Shown here: one piece after another, positions 1 to 6,840 of the stretch | Layout of the letters: each line of letters begins with the position of its first letter | Numbering within the stretch: position 1 is the first letter of the stretch | Assembly: GCA_934098735.1 (NCBI GenBank) | Contig: CAKOOS010000018.1 | Coordinates: 1-11,980 of the forward strand | Direction of reading: 5' to 3' | Source: an uncultured Bacilli bacterium | GTDB lineage: Bacteria > Bacillota_I > Bacilli_A > RF39 > UBA660 | DNA: 11,980 bases | Notes under the pieces: model-generated | Seen by the model: the letters and a program-made list of their open reading frames with translations, nothing else | Database searches by the model: none | What the model was told of the DNA's origin: nothing | Translations under genes and position numbers: made by a program

Positions 1-12
1 ATAAAAGTAGAA

Positions 13-40
13 TTGACTAATTTTTATTATTTGTTAAAAT
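13..40 (+). promoter_or_regulatory. Candidate SigA promoter with extended -10
   Basis: TTGACT (13-18) and TAAAAT (35-40) are separated by 16 bp, with a TG one base before the -10 (32-33). This is the same 16-bp/extended -10 layout as upstream of rpsP and the serpin. No gene follows on this strand before the terminator at 74-109, so any product would be a transcript of roughly 60 nt. It could also be chance in AT-rich DNA, or belong to features left of the window. Confidence 0.35.
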
Positions 41-73
41 TATATTAAGTGGTGCGGTTGAAATTACAATATA

Positions 74-109
74 AAAATAAGCTATGCATTTGCAATAGCT
101 TATTTTTTT
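74..109. terminator. Bidirectional intrinsic terminator
   Basis: AAAATAAGCTAT (74-85) is complementary to ATAGCTTATTTT (95-106) around a loop of about 9 nt. A T-run follows on the plus strand (to 109), and an A-run before the stem gives a U-run on the minus strand. It ends the XRE gene, whose stop codon (100-102) lies inside the stem, and would also stop plus-strand transcription entering from the left. Confidence 0.75.
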
Positions 110-333
110 AATATTGATTTTGGATAAGGTTTTCTCTCGTCAGTTAAAGATAATAAAAAATCTGTACTTGTTTGATAAAATTTAGCAAGGCTTACTAATT
201 TTTCTAAAGGAATGGCATTAATACCTTGCTCATATCTTGAATATTGAGCTTGTGTAATTTTTAAATAATTTGCAAGATCTATTTGTCTATAATCATTGTC
301 TTCTCTTATTTCTTTAAGTCTATCAATGTTCAT
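100..333 (-). CDS. Small XRE/Cro-C1-type HTH repressor
   Basis: This 77-residue protein is almost only a helix-turn-helix DNA-binding domain (about residues 4-62). The typical XRE pattern is visible: RLKEIRED at the first helix, QIDLANYLKITQAQYSRYEQG for the HTH helices, and LVSLAKFYQTSTDFLL for the closing helices. There is no sensor, peptidase or oligomerisation domain. The ATG is preceded by GGTGA at 6 nt spacing on the minus strand. It is divergent from the surface-protein gene at 449, and the shared gap carries two 17-bp operator-like repeats. It is therefore probably a local repressor of that gene and perhaps of itself. Family assignment is secure; target and ligand are inferred. Small repressors of this type occur in phages and mobile elements too, but no phage genes are seen here. 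Confidence 0.88.
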   Translation of the reverse strand: MNIDRLKEIREDNDYRQIDLANYLKITQAQYSRYEQGINAIPLEKLVSLAKFYQTSTDFLLSLTDERKPYPKSILKK

Positions 334-376
334 TTCTAGTCACCAAAATTATTTTATCTAATAACAACTTTGTCCA

Positions 377-405
377 TTGACAATTATACTTAATACGTAT
401 AAAAT
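377..405 (+). promoter_or_regulatory. SigA promoter of the surface-protein gene
   Basis: A perfect -35 TTGACA (377-382), a 17-bp spacer and -10 TAAAAT (400-405) predict a start near 412 and a leader of about 37 nt before the ATG at 449. The first operator-like box (385-401) fills the spacer and touches the -10, so a bound repressor should exclude RNA polymerase. Confidence 0.75.
385..401. promoter_or_regulatory. Operator-like box 1
   Basis: TATACTTAATACGTATA is an imperfect palindrome (TATAC...GTATA arms) with an internal ATACGTAT palindrome. It is nearly identical (14 of 17 positions) to the box at 416-432. It lies between the -35 and -10 of the plus-strand promoter. Binding by the adjacent XRE protein is inferred from position and symmetry. 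Confidence 0.6.
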
Positions 406-415
406 AAATATATAA

Positions 416-432
416 TATACAAGATACGTATA
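416..432. promoter_or_regulatory. Operator-like box 2
   Basis: TATACAAGATACGTATA differs from box 1 only in the three bases after TATAC. The two boxes are direct repeats offset by 31 bp, about three helical turns, so two repressor dimers would sit on the same DNA face. Box 2 falls just after the predicted transcription start. Confidence 0.6.
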
Positions 433-448
433 ATTAAAGGTGGATAAA

Positions 449-2005
449 ATGAACGAAGAGAGAAAAAGAACAATATTAATGATAATAAGTGTAGTAACAC
501 TAATAATATTTGCAGTCGGAGTAACTTATGCTTACTTTAGAACGCAAGGTGGCAGAGCAACTCAAACAGATATAAATGTAAAAACAGCAACAACAGATTC
601 ACTAGTGTTTTCAACAGGTAGTGATATATTCTTTACAGCAGATCAAACCTCATTTGGAAAAGGTAAAGGAAATAAAATGGGAAGTAGTTATGCTAAAGTA
701 GTATTAACAGCCAATAATAGTACAAATAGTGCAACAGCTAATTATTATGTGTATCTAAATATAACAGAAAATTCATTTAAATATACAACAAGTAATAAAA
801 CAGCTGAATTAATATTAAGCATAACAGATAAAGCTGGAAACGAAATAAAAAATTTAGAAGGAGTAAGTTATGTAACAATCGGGGGAGTATCAGGATATGA
901 TATAACAAATAAAGAAGGCTTAGTAAAAATAGCTAATAATCATGAAATCGTATCAACAGGAACAAAAGAAGAAGATTGGAATATAACAATAACATTAGTA
1001 AACTTAGATAGTGATCAAACAGCTAATGCTGGAGCAACATTTAAAGCAAAAATAAATATTCAAAAAGAAAAGATAAATAGTGTTCTAGCAGATGTATGTG
1101 CAAGCGGAGCAAACTTAGCAAACTGTATAAAAACTCTTTCAACATCAAGCACGGTAACAGGAATATATCATCATGATCAATCACTTACAAACGGAGCAAA
1201 TGATGATTCATATCGCTATGCCGGAGCAAGTGAAAACGTCAATAATTATGTATGTTTTGGATCAGATGCAAGTACTTGTCCAAGTGAAAATCTATATAGA
1301 ATCATCGGAGTATTTGGAAGTGAAGTAAAACTAGTAAAAGCAACATTTGCAAAATCAGACTTGCTAGGAACAGATGGAGATTATACAGGAAATAATGATC
1401 ATTATTATTGGAATTATAAAAATGACACAACAATAAATAATGGTAAAGGTTCAAATGACTGGACAACATCACTTTTAAACAAAGTCAATTTAAATACAAA
1501 CTTTATAAATAACATTGGAACAACATGGGCAAATAAAATATCAATTCACTCGTGGCAAATTGGTGGAAATACATATAGTAAAATAATTAATGCTTCAATG
1601 AAAGATGTATATCAAAATGAGATTGTAAACCCAGCTAGTAATAAAACTTACGATGCCAAAATAGGTTTGATATATACAAATGATTATGGCTTCTCAGCTA
1701 GTCCTAAATATTGGAAAAATATTTTTTATGATCCAAGCCATAGTTGGGAAGAAAATAAAAAACTTGACGGAAACTATAGTGCAGCAAAATATAATAATTG
1801 GCTAACGAAAATGAACCCTTATTGGTCTATTACTAAAAATTCCGAAAATCAATATACCCCATTTTTTATAAATAATTTTGGGATAGTTAGTAATAGCAAT
1901 GCTAATGTTCCATGGTCAACAGCACAACCATCATTTTATCTAAATTCAAATATAACTTATGTAAGCGGAGATGGTTCATTAGATTTACCAATTCGTATAA
2001 ATTAA
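449..2005 (+). CDS. Secreted/anchored surface protein with SipW-type leader and lectin-like C-terminal region
   Basis: The start is set at ATG 449, giving 518 residues, because AAAGGTGG (436-443) is a good ribosome site 5 nt upstream; the in-frame GTG at 440 lies inside that site. The N-terminus is a basic stretch followed by a hydrophobic segment (about residues 9-28) ending GVTYAYF, like leaders cut by the SipW signal peptidase of TasA/camelysin proteins. Residues about 30-210 are Thr/Ser/Asn-rich and look like a beta-sandwich. Residues about 215-518 resemble C-terminal domains common in gut Firmicutes surface proteins: YRYAG, YVCFG, NLYRIIGVF, KIGLIYTNDYGF, a W/N-rich segment, and a final FYLNSN...GDGS...PIRI. 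From memory this resembles a DUF6273/C-type-lectin-like fold, which is unverified. Cys217, 226, 269 and 277 could form two disulfides, fitting an extracellular location. The gene is monocistronic, with its own promoter and terminator. Function is unknown; adhesion or matrix roles are only guesses. Confidence 0.8.
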   Translation: MNEERKRTILMIISVVTLIIFAVGVTYAYFRTQGGRATQTDINVKTATTDSLVFSTGSDIFFTADQTSFGKGKGNKMGSSYAKVVLTANNSTNSATANYYVYLNITENSFKYTTSNKTAELILSITDKAGNEIKNLEGVSYVTIGGVSGYDITNKEGLVKIANNHEIVSTGTKEEDWNITITLVNLDSDQTANAGATFKAKINIQKEKINSVLADVCASGANLANCIKTLSTSSTVTGIYHHDQSLTNGANDDSYRYAGASENVNNYVCFGSDASTCPSENLYRIIGVFGSEVKLVKATFAKSDLLGTDGDYTGNNDHYYWNYKNDTTINNGKGSNDWTTSLLNKVNLNTNFINNIGTTWANKISIHSWQIGGNTYSKIINASMKDVYQNEIVNPASNKTYDAKIGLIYTNDYGFSASPKYWKNIFYDPSHSWEENKKLDGNYSAAKYNNWLTKMNPYWSITKNSENQYTPFFINNFGIVSNSNANVPWSTAQPSFYLNSNITYVSGDGSLDLPIRIN

Positions 2006-2008
2006 TAT

Positions 2009-2047
2009 TATGTGTCAACAAAAAAAGGTTGACACATATATTTTATT
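2009..2047 (+). terminator. Intrinsic terminator of the surface-protein gene
   Basis: A perfect 11-bp stem, TATGTGTCAAC (2009-2019) with GTTGACACATA (2028-2038), encloses an A-rich 8-nt loop and is followed by a broken T-run (TATTTTATT). The 3' arm contains TTGACA, which doubles as the -35 of the rpsP promoter. Confidence 0.75.
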
Positions 2048-2057
2048 ATGGTAAATT
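2030..2057 (+). promoter_or_regulatory. rpsP-khpA promoter inside the terminator
   Basis: TTGACA (2030-2035), a 16-bp spacer, TG at 2049-2050 and TAAATT (2052-2057) form an extended -10 promoter. Its -35 is part of the 3' arm of the preceding terminator. Predicted start is near 2064, giving a leader of about 24 nt. Confidence 0.6.
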
Positions 2058-2087
2058 AATATTAATAAATTTAAAGGAGGAAAGAAT

Positions 2088-2360
2088 ATGGCTGTTAAAC
2101 TAAGACTAAAAAGAATGGGTGCAAAACAAAAACCTTTCTACAGAATAGTTGCTGCAGATGCAAGAAGCCCAAGAGATGGAAGATTTATTGAAACTGTTGG
2201 TACATATAATCCAGTTGCTAATCCAGCTGAAATTAAAGTTGATAAAGAATTAGCTTTAAAATGGCTTAATAATGGAGCACAACCTACAGATACAGTAAGA
2301 TCAATTTTCAAAAATGAAGGCATTTTAAAAGCATTCGCAGAATCTAAAAAAGGAAAATAA
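2088..2360 (+). CDS. rpsP: 30S ribosomal protein S16
   Basis: This 90-residue protein is the size expected for bacterial S16, a component of the 30S body needed for subunit assembly. The N-terminal signature is fully recognisable: VKLRLKRMGAKQKPFYRIV, then DARSPRDGRFIETVGTYNP, followed by LKWLNNGAQPTDTVRSIF. The start is secure because AAAGGAGG (2073-2080) is a near-perfect ribosome site 7 nt before the ATG. It forms a two-gene unit with khpA, which starts 2 nt after its stop. In many Firmicutes the unit continues into rimM and trmD, but here it ends after khpA. Confidence 0.98.
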   Translation: MAVKLRLKRMGAKQKPFYRIVAADARSPRDGRFIETVGTYNPVANPAEIKVDKELALKWLNNGAQPTDTVRSIFKNEGILKAFAESKKGK

Positions 2361-2362
2361 TT

Positions 2363-2611
2363 ATGGATATTGTAGAGTATACAGAATTATTAGTTCGTAA
2401 TTTAGTAATGGATGCTGATATGATTAAAGTTGAAGCATTTGAAAATGATGATGAACCAATGGTTTTAGAAATAATGGTTCCTGAACATGAAATGAAATAT
2501 GTTATAGGTAAATCTGGAAAAAATGCTCAAGCTCTTAGAACATTAATAAATGCCTATGGATATATTCATGGATTAAAAAAGAAAGTTAAAATAAATATCT
2601 CAGCTTTTTAA
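2363..2611 (+). CDS. khpA: KH-domain RNA-binding protein KhpA (YlqC family)
   Basis: This 82-residue single KH-domain protein binds RNA and in other Firmicutes pairs with KhpB/Jag to influence cell division and elongation. The RNA-binding GxxG loop is intact (GKSG, residues 49-52, within YVIGKSGKNAQALRTLI), and the length matches the family. The start codon lies 2 nt after the rpsP stop, with AAAGGA at the end of rpsP as ribosome site, so translation is probably coupled. The rpsP-khpA order is conserved across Firmicutes, which supports the name. A terminator begins at the stop codon. Confidence 0.95.
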   Translation: MDIVEYTELLVRNLVMDADMIKVEAFENDDEPMVLEIMVPEHEMKYVIGKSGKNAQALRTLINAYGYIHGLKKKVKINISAF

Positions 2612-2636
2612 TTAAGTAGAAATACTTAATTTTTTT
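2610..2636 (+). terminator. Intrinsic terminator after khpA
   Basis: AATTAAGTA (2610-2618) pairs with TACTTAATT (2623-2631) around a GAAA tetraloop and runs into 7 T. It separates khpA from the convergent sigK. On the minus strand the hairpin lacks a U-run, so it is a weak terminator for sigK at best. Confidence 0.8.
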
Positions 2637-3330
2637 ATTCAATATTTTTATTTTTAATAAATTCAGTGAGCATTTTAGTAAGTGCTCTTTTTTCGATTCT
2701 AGAAACATAGCTTCGTGAGATATGTAATTCGTCTGCAATTTCCTTTTGAGTCATATCCTTAGTATTATTAAGACCGTATCTTTTGATAATGATTTCTTTC
2801 TCTCTTTTATTCAAAAGTTTTAAATACTTTTGTAAAAGTTCAACATTATTTTTTAAATCAATAGCATCGAATAGATCTATACTTTTATCTTTTATGACAT
2901 CTATTAAATTAATTTCATTTCCTTCCTTGTCATGTCCAATAGCATCATTTAAACTAATAGTAATGCCTTGTTTTTTTTGACTTCTAAAATACATTAATAT
3001 TTCATTTTGAATACATCTTGCTGCATAGGTAGTAATTTTAGTATTTTTGCTATTTTTAAACGTGTCTATTCCTTTAATAAGACCAATTGTACCAATGCTA
3101 ATTAAATCATCAGTATCTGTTTCTTTAGAATCAAACTTTTTTACAATATGAGCAACTAAACGCAAGTTGTGTTCAATTAATTTATTACGAGCTTTTTTAT
3201 CACCATTAAACATAGCATTAATACATGCATCTTCCTCGTCTTGACTAAGTGGTTCTGGAAATATAGTATTTGAGTAAGAACCGGTAAAAAATAACATATT
3301 TTTAATGATATTAAGTAAACTAAAAAACAT
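2635..3330 (-). CDS. sigK: Sporulation sigma factor SigK (pro-SigK form)
   Basis: A sigma-70-family factor that in Bacillus directs late mother-cell transcription (coat and cortex genes). SigK rather than SigE is indicated by FPEPLS near the N-terminus, ARNKLIEHNLRLVAHIVKKF (region 2.1), DLISIGTIGLIKGI (2.2), TYAARCIQNEILM (2.3-2.4) and the linker HDKEGNEINLIDVI. Region 4 has REKEIIIKRYGL and the HTH TQKEIADELHISRSYVSRIEKRAL. Start is placed at ATG 3328-3330 (231 residues), with AAGAGG about 8 nt upstream; an in-frame ATG at 3367-3369 lacks a good ribosome site. The first 18 residues (MFFSLLNIIKNMLFFTGS) are a hydrophobic pro-sequence ending before Tyr19, where B. subtilis pro-SigK is cut by the SpoIVFB intramembrane protease. 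The gene is uninterrupted, with no skin-like element. It converges on khpA and diverges from polA. Confidence 0.93.
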   Translation of the reverse strand: MFFSLLNIIKNMLFFTGSYSNTIFPEPLSQDEEDACINAMFNGDKKARNKLIEHNLRLVAHIVKKFDSKETDTDDLISIGTIGLIKGIDTFKNSKNTKITTYAARCIQNEILMYFRSQKKQGITISLNDAIGHDKEGNEINLIDVIKDKSIDLFDAIDLKNNVELLQKYLKLLNKREKEIIIKRYGLNNTKDMTQKEIADELHISRSYVSRIEKRALTKMLTEFIKNKNIE

Positions 3331-3362
3331 AAAATAACCTCTTGATAAATTATATTTATAAG

Positions 3363-3391
3363 TTTTCAAATTATGAAAAAACTGGTATACT
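3363..3391 (+). promoter_or_regulatory. Promoter of polA-mutM
   Basis: TTTTCA (3363-3368), a 17-bp spacer, TG at 3383-3384 and TATACT (3386-3391) form an extended -10 promoter giving a very short leader. The ribosome site AAAGGA lies at 3395-3400, and the start codon is at 3412. Confidence 0.55.
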
Positions 3392-3396
3392 TATAA
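3368..3396 (-). promoter_or_regulatory. Candidate SigE-type promoter of sigK
   Basis: Reading the minus strand, TTATAAG (3396-3390), a 14-bp spacer and CATAATTT (3375-3368) resemble the SigE pattern (ATA-type -35, CATAnnnT -10), which would fit mother-cell expression. An alternative SigA reading is TTCATA (3377-3372), 17 bp, TATAAT (3354-3349). The SigE version overlaps the opposing polA promoter. Confidence 0.35.
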
Positions 3397-3411
3397 AGGA
3401 TGTGATGCAAA

Positions 3412-5967
3412 ATGCAAAAAAAATTAATTTTAATAGATGGTAACAATTTAATGTTTAGAAGCTATTATGCTACAGCTTATAGTGGCAATATGATGAAAAA
3501 TTCTAAAGGCTTTCCAACAAATGCTTTATTTGGGTTTATTTCAATGCTAAATAAAATTATTTCTGAAGAAAAACCTGAATATATGGCTGTAGCTTTTGAT
3601 ATTGGCAAAAACTTTCGAAAAGAAGAATATGATTTTTATAAAGAAGGCCGGATAGAAACTCCCGAAGAATTAAAAATGCAAATGCCAATAGCTCGCGAAA
3701 TATTAGATAAAATGGGAATTAAACATTTTGAACTAGCCCCTTATGAAGCTGATGATATTGTCGGAACTATTGTGAAAATGACTGAAGAAGACAAAGATTT
3801 TGCATCTGTAATAGTATCAAGTGATAAAGATTTACTTCAATTAATTAGTGATGAAACGGAAGTAAAATTATTAAAACAAAGTGGATTTATAAGATATAAT
3901 CATCAAACGTTTGTAGAAGACTATAAAATAGAACCAATTAGAATGATTGATTTAAAAGCTTTAATGGGAGATGCTTCTGATAATATTCCTGGTGTAAAAG
4001 GAATAGGGGAAAAAACAGCCTTGAAGTTATTACAAGAATATACATCTTTAGAAAATCTATATGCAAATATTGATAAAATAAGTGGTAAGACAAAAGAAAA
4101 GCTAATAAATGATAAAGAGATGGCCTTTATAAGTAAAAAAATAGCAACTATTTATCAAGAAGTTCCTCTTAATATAGTACTTGAGGATTTAAAATATATT
4201 CCTGTTGTAAGCCAAAGTTTAATTGATTTATATAAAGATTTAGAATTTTTTTCTTTTTTAAAAAATATGAAACTAACCAAAGAAGAGGAAGATGTTACTT
4301 ACCAAGAAATTGAGAATATTGATAATATATCCTTAGGTAATGAGGTGGCTATAGAACTTATATTAACTGATGAAAATTATCATAAAGCTGAAATAGTAGG
4401 ACTAGGAATTACAGATAAAGATAATAGCTATTATGTTTCAAAAGAACATGTTACTGATATTCTTGAACAAATAAAAAATAAAAATATAATAACTTATGAT
4501 GCTAAAAAAATAATTGGAAATACTAAAATAAAAATAAATTGTATTGATGATTTAATGATCGGAGCTTATCTTTTAAACTTAAATATTAAAGATGATTTAG
4601 CGTATCTAGCAAATCAATATGATAAAGAGTTAGTCTATTATGATAATTTGCGTAAAGAAAAGTTTGTAAATGCTCCATCAGAAATAGTAAAAAGAAGCAA
4701 ATTTATATTTTCAAAATATTTAGAATTTAGAAAGTTACTTGAAGAAAATAATGCTTTAGACTTATACCTAAACATAGAAATGCCTCTTTTATATGTTTTA
4801 GCAGATATGGAAAATGCTGGTATTATTTGTCAAAAGAAAGTATTAGATGATATGGCTTTGGAACTAAATGTTAAATTAGAATTAATTACAAGTGAGATAT
4901 ATAATCTAGCAGGTTGCACATTTAATATAGGAAGTCCTAAACAGCTCGGAGAAATATTGTTTGAAAAATTGGAAATTGCTAAAGGAAAGAAAAATAAAAC
5001 AGGATATAAAACTGATGTAAAAGTACTGGAAAAGCTTATTGATAAGCATCCAATTGTTGAAAAAATATTAGAATATCGAAATTTAGCAAAATTAAAAAGT
5101 ACTTATATTGAAGGACTTGCAACTTATATTTTAGATGATGGCAAAATTCATACAATCTATAAGCAAACTTTAACTAGAACTGGACGTCTTTCTTCAGTTG
5201 ATCCTAACTTACAAAATATTCCTGTAAGAGAAGAATTAGGAAGAAAAATAAGAAAAGCATTTGTGCCTTTAAATGATTGCTTTTTAAGTGCCGATTATTC
5301 ACAAATAGAGTTAAGAATAATGGCTCACTTATCTAATTGTCAAAGTCTTATTAATGCTTTTTTAAATGATGAAGATATCCACACTCATGTAGCTAGTGAA
5401 GTTTTTAAAGTATCTGAAGATGCTGTTACTAAAAATATGAGAAGATGTGCCAAAGCTGTAATATTTGGAATAATTTATGGTATAAGTGGTTTTGGACTTG
5501 GAGAAAACTTACATATTTCTAAGAAAGAAGCTGATATGTTTATTGAAAGATTCCATGAACTTTATCCAGAAGTAAAAAAATATACTGACCAAAAAATAGA
5601 TGAAGCCAAAGAAAATGGCTATGTTAAAACTTTATTTGATCGAAAAAGAATAATTGAAGAAATTAATAATCCTAATTATTTAATAAGACAAATGGGAGAA
5701 AGAATGGCCATGAATACTCCGATTCAAGGAACTAGTGCTGATATTATGAAGATGGCGATGATAAAGGTCTATAATAGATTTAAAGAAGAAAATATTAAAA
5801 GTAAAATTCTTTTACAAGTTCACGATGAAATAATAGTGGATTGTAAAAATGAAGAACTTGATTTAATAAAAAAAATAGTTAAAGAAGAAATGGAAAATGT
5901 TTATAAATTATCTGTACCATTAAAAGTTGAACTTGATACTGGTACAGATTGGTATGAAACAAAGTAG
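3412..5967 (+). CDS. polA: DNA polymerase I
   Basis: Family A polymerase (851 residues) for Okazaki-fragment maturation and repair synthesis. The N-terminal 5' nuclease (about 1-290) has LILIDGNN (Asp9), YEADDIVG (Asp114, Asp115), SSDKDLLQLI and the helix-hairpin-helix GDASDNIPGVKGIGEKTA. The middle region (about 305-450) is a relic 3'-5' exonuclease: the first motif reads VAIELIL instead of an Asp-x-Glu pair, and the other acidic metal ligands are not apparent. Proofreading is therefore probably absent, as in Bacillus-type PolA. The polymerase domain is intact: motif A DYSQIELR (Asp628-Glu633), motif B KAVIFGIIYG (Lys681, Phe685, Tyr689) and motif C HDE (804-806). Phe685 at the selectivity position is the usual bacterial residue. 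mutM follows after 10 nt, forming a repair operon. Confidence 0.98.
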   Translation: MQKKLILIDGNNLMFRSYYATAYSGNMMKNSKGFPTNALFGFISMLNKIISEEKPEYMAVAFDIGKNFRKEEYDFYKEGRIETPEELKMQMPIAREILDKMGIKHFELAPYEADDIVGTIVKMTEEDKDFASVIVSSDKDLLQLISDETEVKLLKQSGFIRYNHQTFVEDYKIEPIRMIDLKALMGDASDNIPGVKGIGEKTALKLLQEYTSLENLYANIDKISGKTKEKLINDKEMAFISKKIATIYQEVPLNIVLEDLKYIPVVSQSLIDLYKDLEFFSFLKNMKLTKEEEDVTYQEIENIDNISLGNEVAIELILTDENYHKAEIVGLGITDKDNSYYVSKEHVTDILEQIKNKNIITYDAKKIIGNTKIKINCIDDLMIGAYLLNLNIKDDLAYLANQYDKELVYYDNLRKEKFVNAPSEIVKRSKFIFSKYLEFRKLLEENNALDLYLNIEMPLLYVLADMENAGIICQKKVLDDMALELNVKLELITSEIYNLAGCTFNIGSPKQLGEILFEKLEIAKGKKNKTGYKTDVKVLEKLIDKHPIVEKILEYRNLAKLKSTYIEGLATYILDDGKIHTIYKQTLTRTGRLSSVDPNLQNIPVREELGRKIRKAFVPLNDCFLSADYSQIELRIMAHLSNCQSLINAFLNDEDIHTHVASEVFKVSEDAVTKNMRRCAKAVIFGIIYGISGFGLGENLHISKKEADMFIERFHELYPEVKKYTDQKIDEAKENGYVKTLFDRKRIIEEINNPNYLIRQMGERMAMNTPIQGTSADIMKMAMIKVYNRFKEENIKSKILLQVHDEIIVDCKNEELDLIKKIVKEEMENVYKLSVPLKVELDTGTDWYETK

Positions 5968-5977
5968 GTGAAATAAT

Positions 5978-6796
5978 ATGCCAGAAATAGCAGAAGTAGA
6001 AACAGTTAGAAAAACATTAAAAAATATGGTTTTAAATAAAAGAATAAAAAGTGTGAAAATATTATATTCTAAAATAATTGAAAATGATCCAGAAGAATTT
6101 ACTAAAATTTTAGTAGGAAGAAAATTTATAGATATAAATAGAATTGGTAAGTGGCTTCTTTTTGATTTAGAAGATTACTATTTACTAAGTCATTTAAGAA
6201 TGGAAGGAAAGTACTTTGTTAAGCCAAGTAGTGATGAAGTGTTAAAACATGAACACGTTATATTTACATTTGAAGATAATACAGACTTAAGATATCACGA
6301 TACAAGAAAATTTGGTAGAATGATTTTAACTAAAAAAGAAAACTTATATAATATTGAAGCAATTAAAAAGCAAGGTATAGAGCCTCTTGATAAAAATTTA
6401 ACAAAAGAATATTTATATGAAAAAATAAAAAGAAAAAATATTCCAATTAAAACATTACTTTTAGACCAAAGTATTATAAGTGGACTTGGAAATATATATG
6501 CAAATGAAGTACTTTTTGAAGCTCAAATAAATCCAGAGAGAAAAGGAAAAGACATAAGTTTAACAGAATGCCAAAATATAGTTGTAGCTTGTAACAAAAT
6601 AATTGAAAAAGCTATTTTAAATGGAGGAACAACAATTAAAAGTTATACATCATCTTTGGGAGTAACAGGAAAGTTTCAAGTATTTTTAAAAGTTCATAAA
6701 AGAGAAAATGAAGAATGTAAGAAATGTCATGCACTTATAAAGAAAATAAAAATTGGGGGTCGAAGTACTTATTTTTGTCCCAAGTGTCAAAAATAA
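5978..6796 (+). CDS. mutM: Formamidopyrimidine-DNA glycosylase (Fpg/MutM)
   Basis: Bifunctional glycosylase/AP lyase that removes 8-oxoguanine and formamidopyrimidines from oxidised DNA. The N-terminus MPEIAEVETVR carries the catalytic Pro2 and Glu3 once Met is removed. Lys58 (RIGKWLLF) matches the conserved DNA-contact lysine, HLRMEGKYF and the RYHDTRKFGRM stretch are typical, and GLGNIYANEVLF holds Asn172 of the helix-two-turn-helix. The C-terminal zinc finger is complete: Cys247, Cys250, Cys267, Cys270, with Arg262 in the GGRSTYFC loop. Length (272) is normal. Its ribosome site AGGTGA overlaps the polA stop codon, so the two are co-transcribed. In Bacillus coaE and other genes follow; here an anchored serpin with its own promoter comes next. 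Confidence 0.97.
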   Translation: MPEIAEVETVRKTLKNMVLNKRIKSVKILYSKIIENDPEEFTKILVGRKFIDINRIGKWLLFDLEDYYLLSHLRMEGKYFVKPSSDEVLKHEHVIFTFEDNTDLRYHDTRKFGRMILTKKENLYNIEAIKKQGIEPLDKNLTKEYLYEKIKRKNIPIKTLLLDQSIISGLGNIYANEVLFEAQINPERKGKDISLTECQNIVVACNKIIEKAILNGGTTIKSYTSSLGVTGKFQVFLKVHKRENEECKKCHALIKKIKIGGRSTYFCPKCQK

Positions 6797-6812
6797 AGTG
6801 TGCGCAAAAATG

Positions 6813-6840
6813 TTGCTTTTTGCTAATAATGTGGTAATAT
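6813..6840 (+). promoter_or_regulatory. Promoter of the serpin gene
   Basis: TTGCTT (6813-6818), a 16-bp spacer, TG at 6832-6833 and TAATAT (6835-6840) give an extended -10 promoter. The -35 lies in an inverted repeat, GCAAAAA (6804-6810) with TTTTTGC (6817-6823). That repeat could act as an operator or a weak end for mutM, but no T-run follows it. Confidence 0.5.

Noticed and set aside
440..448. Upstream GTG start for the surface protein
   Set aside because: The GTG is inside the AAAGGTGG ribosome site; ATG 449 has correct spacing to it.
100..2005. XRE gene plus neighbour as a toxin-antitoxin pair
   Set aside because: The partner is a 518-residue exported protein on the opposite strand with no toxin-like domain and its own promoter.
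1090..2005. Diversity-generating retroelement target
   Set aside because: The C-terminal domain is only vaguely lectin-like, and no reverse transcriptase or template repeat is present in the window.
1912..2103. Plus-strand ORF over the end of the surface gene and the rpsP promoter
   Set aside because: It crosses a terminator and a promoter, overlaps two real genes out of frame and has a shadow-like composition.
3331..3369. Upstream start for sigK adding 13 residues
   Set aside because: There is no good ribosome site before it, AAGAGG precedes the ATG at 3330, and the shorter form matches the known pro-SigK N-terminus.
6804..6823. Hairpin after mutM as terminator
   Set aside because: The T-run lies inside the stem and none follows it; it overlaps the serpin -35, so it is kept only as an inverted repeat.
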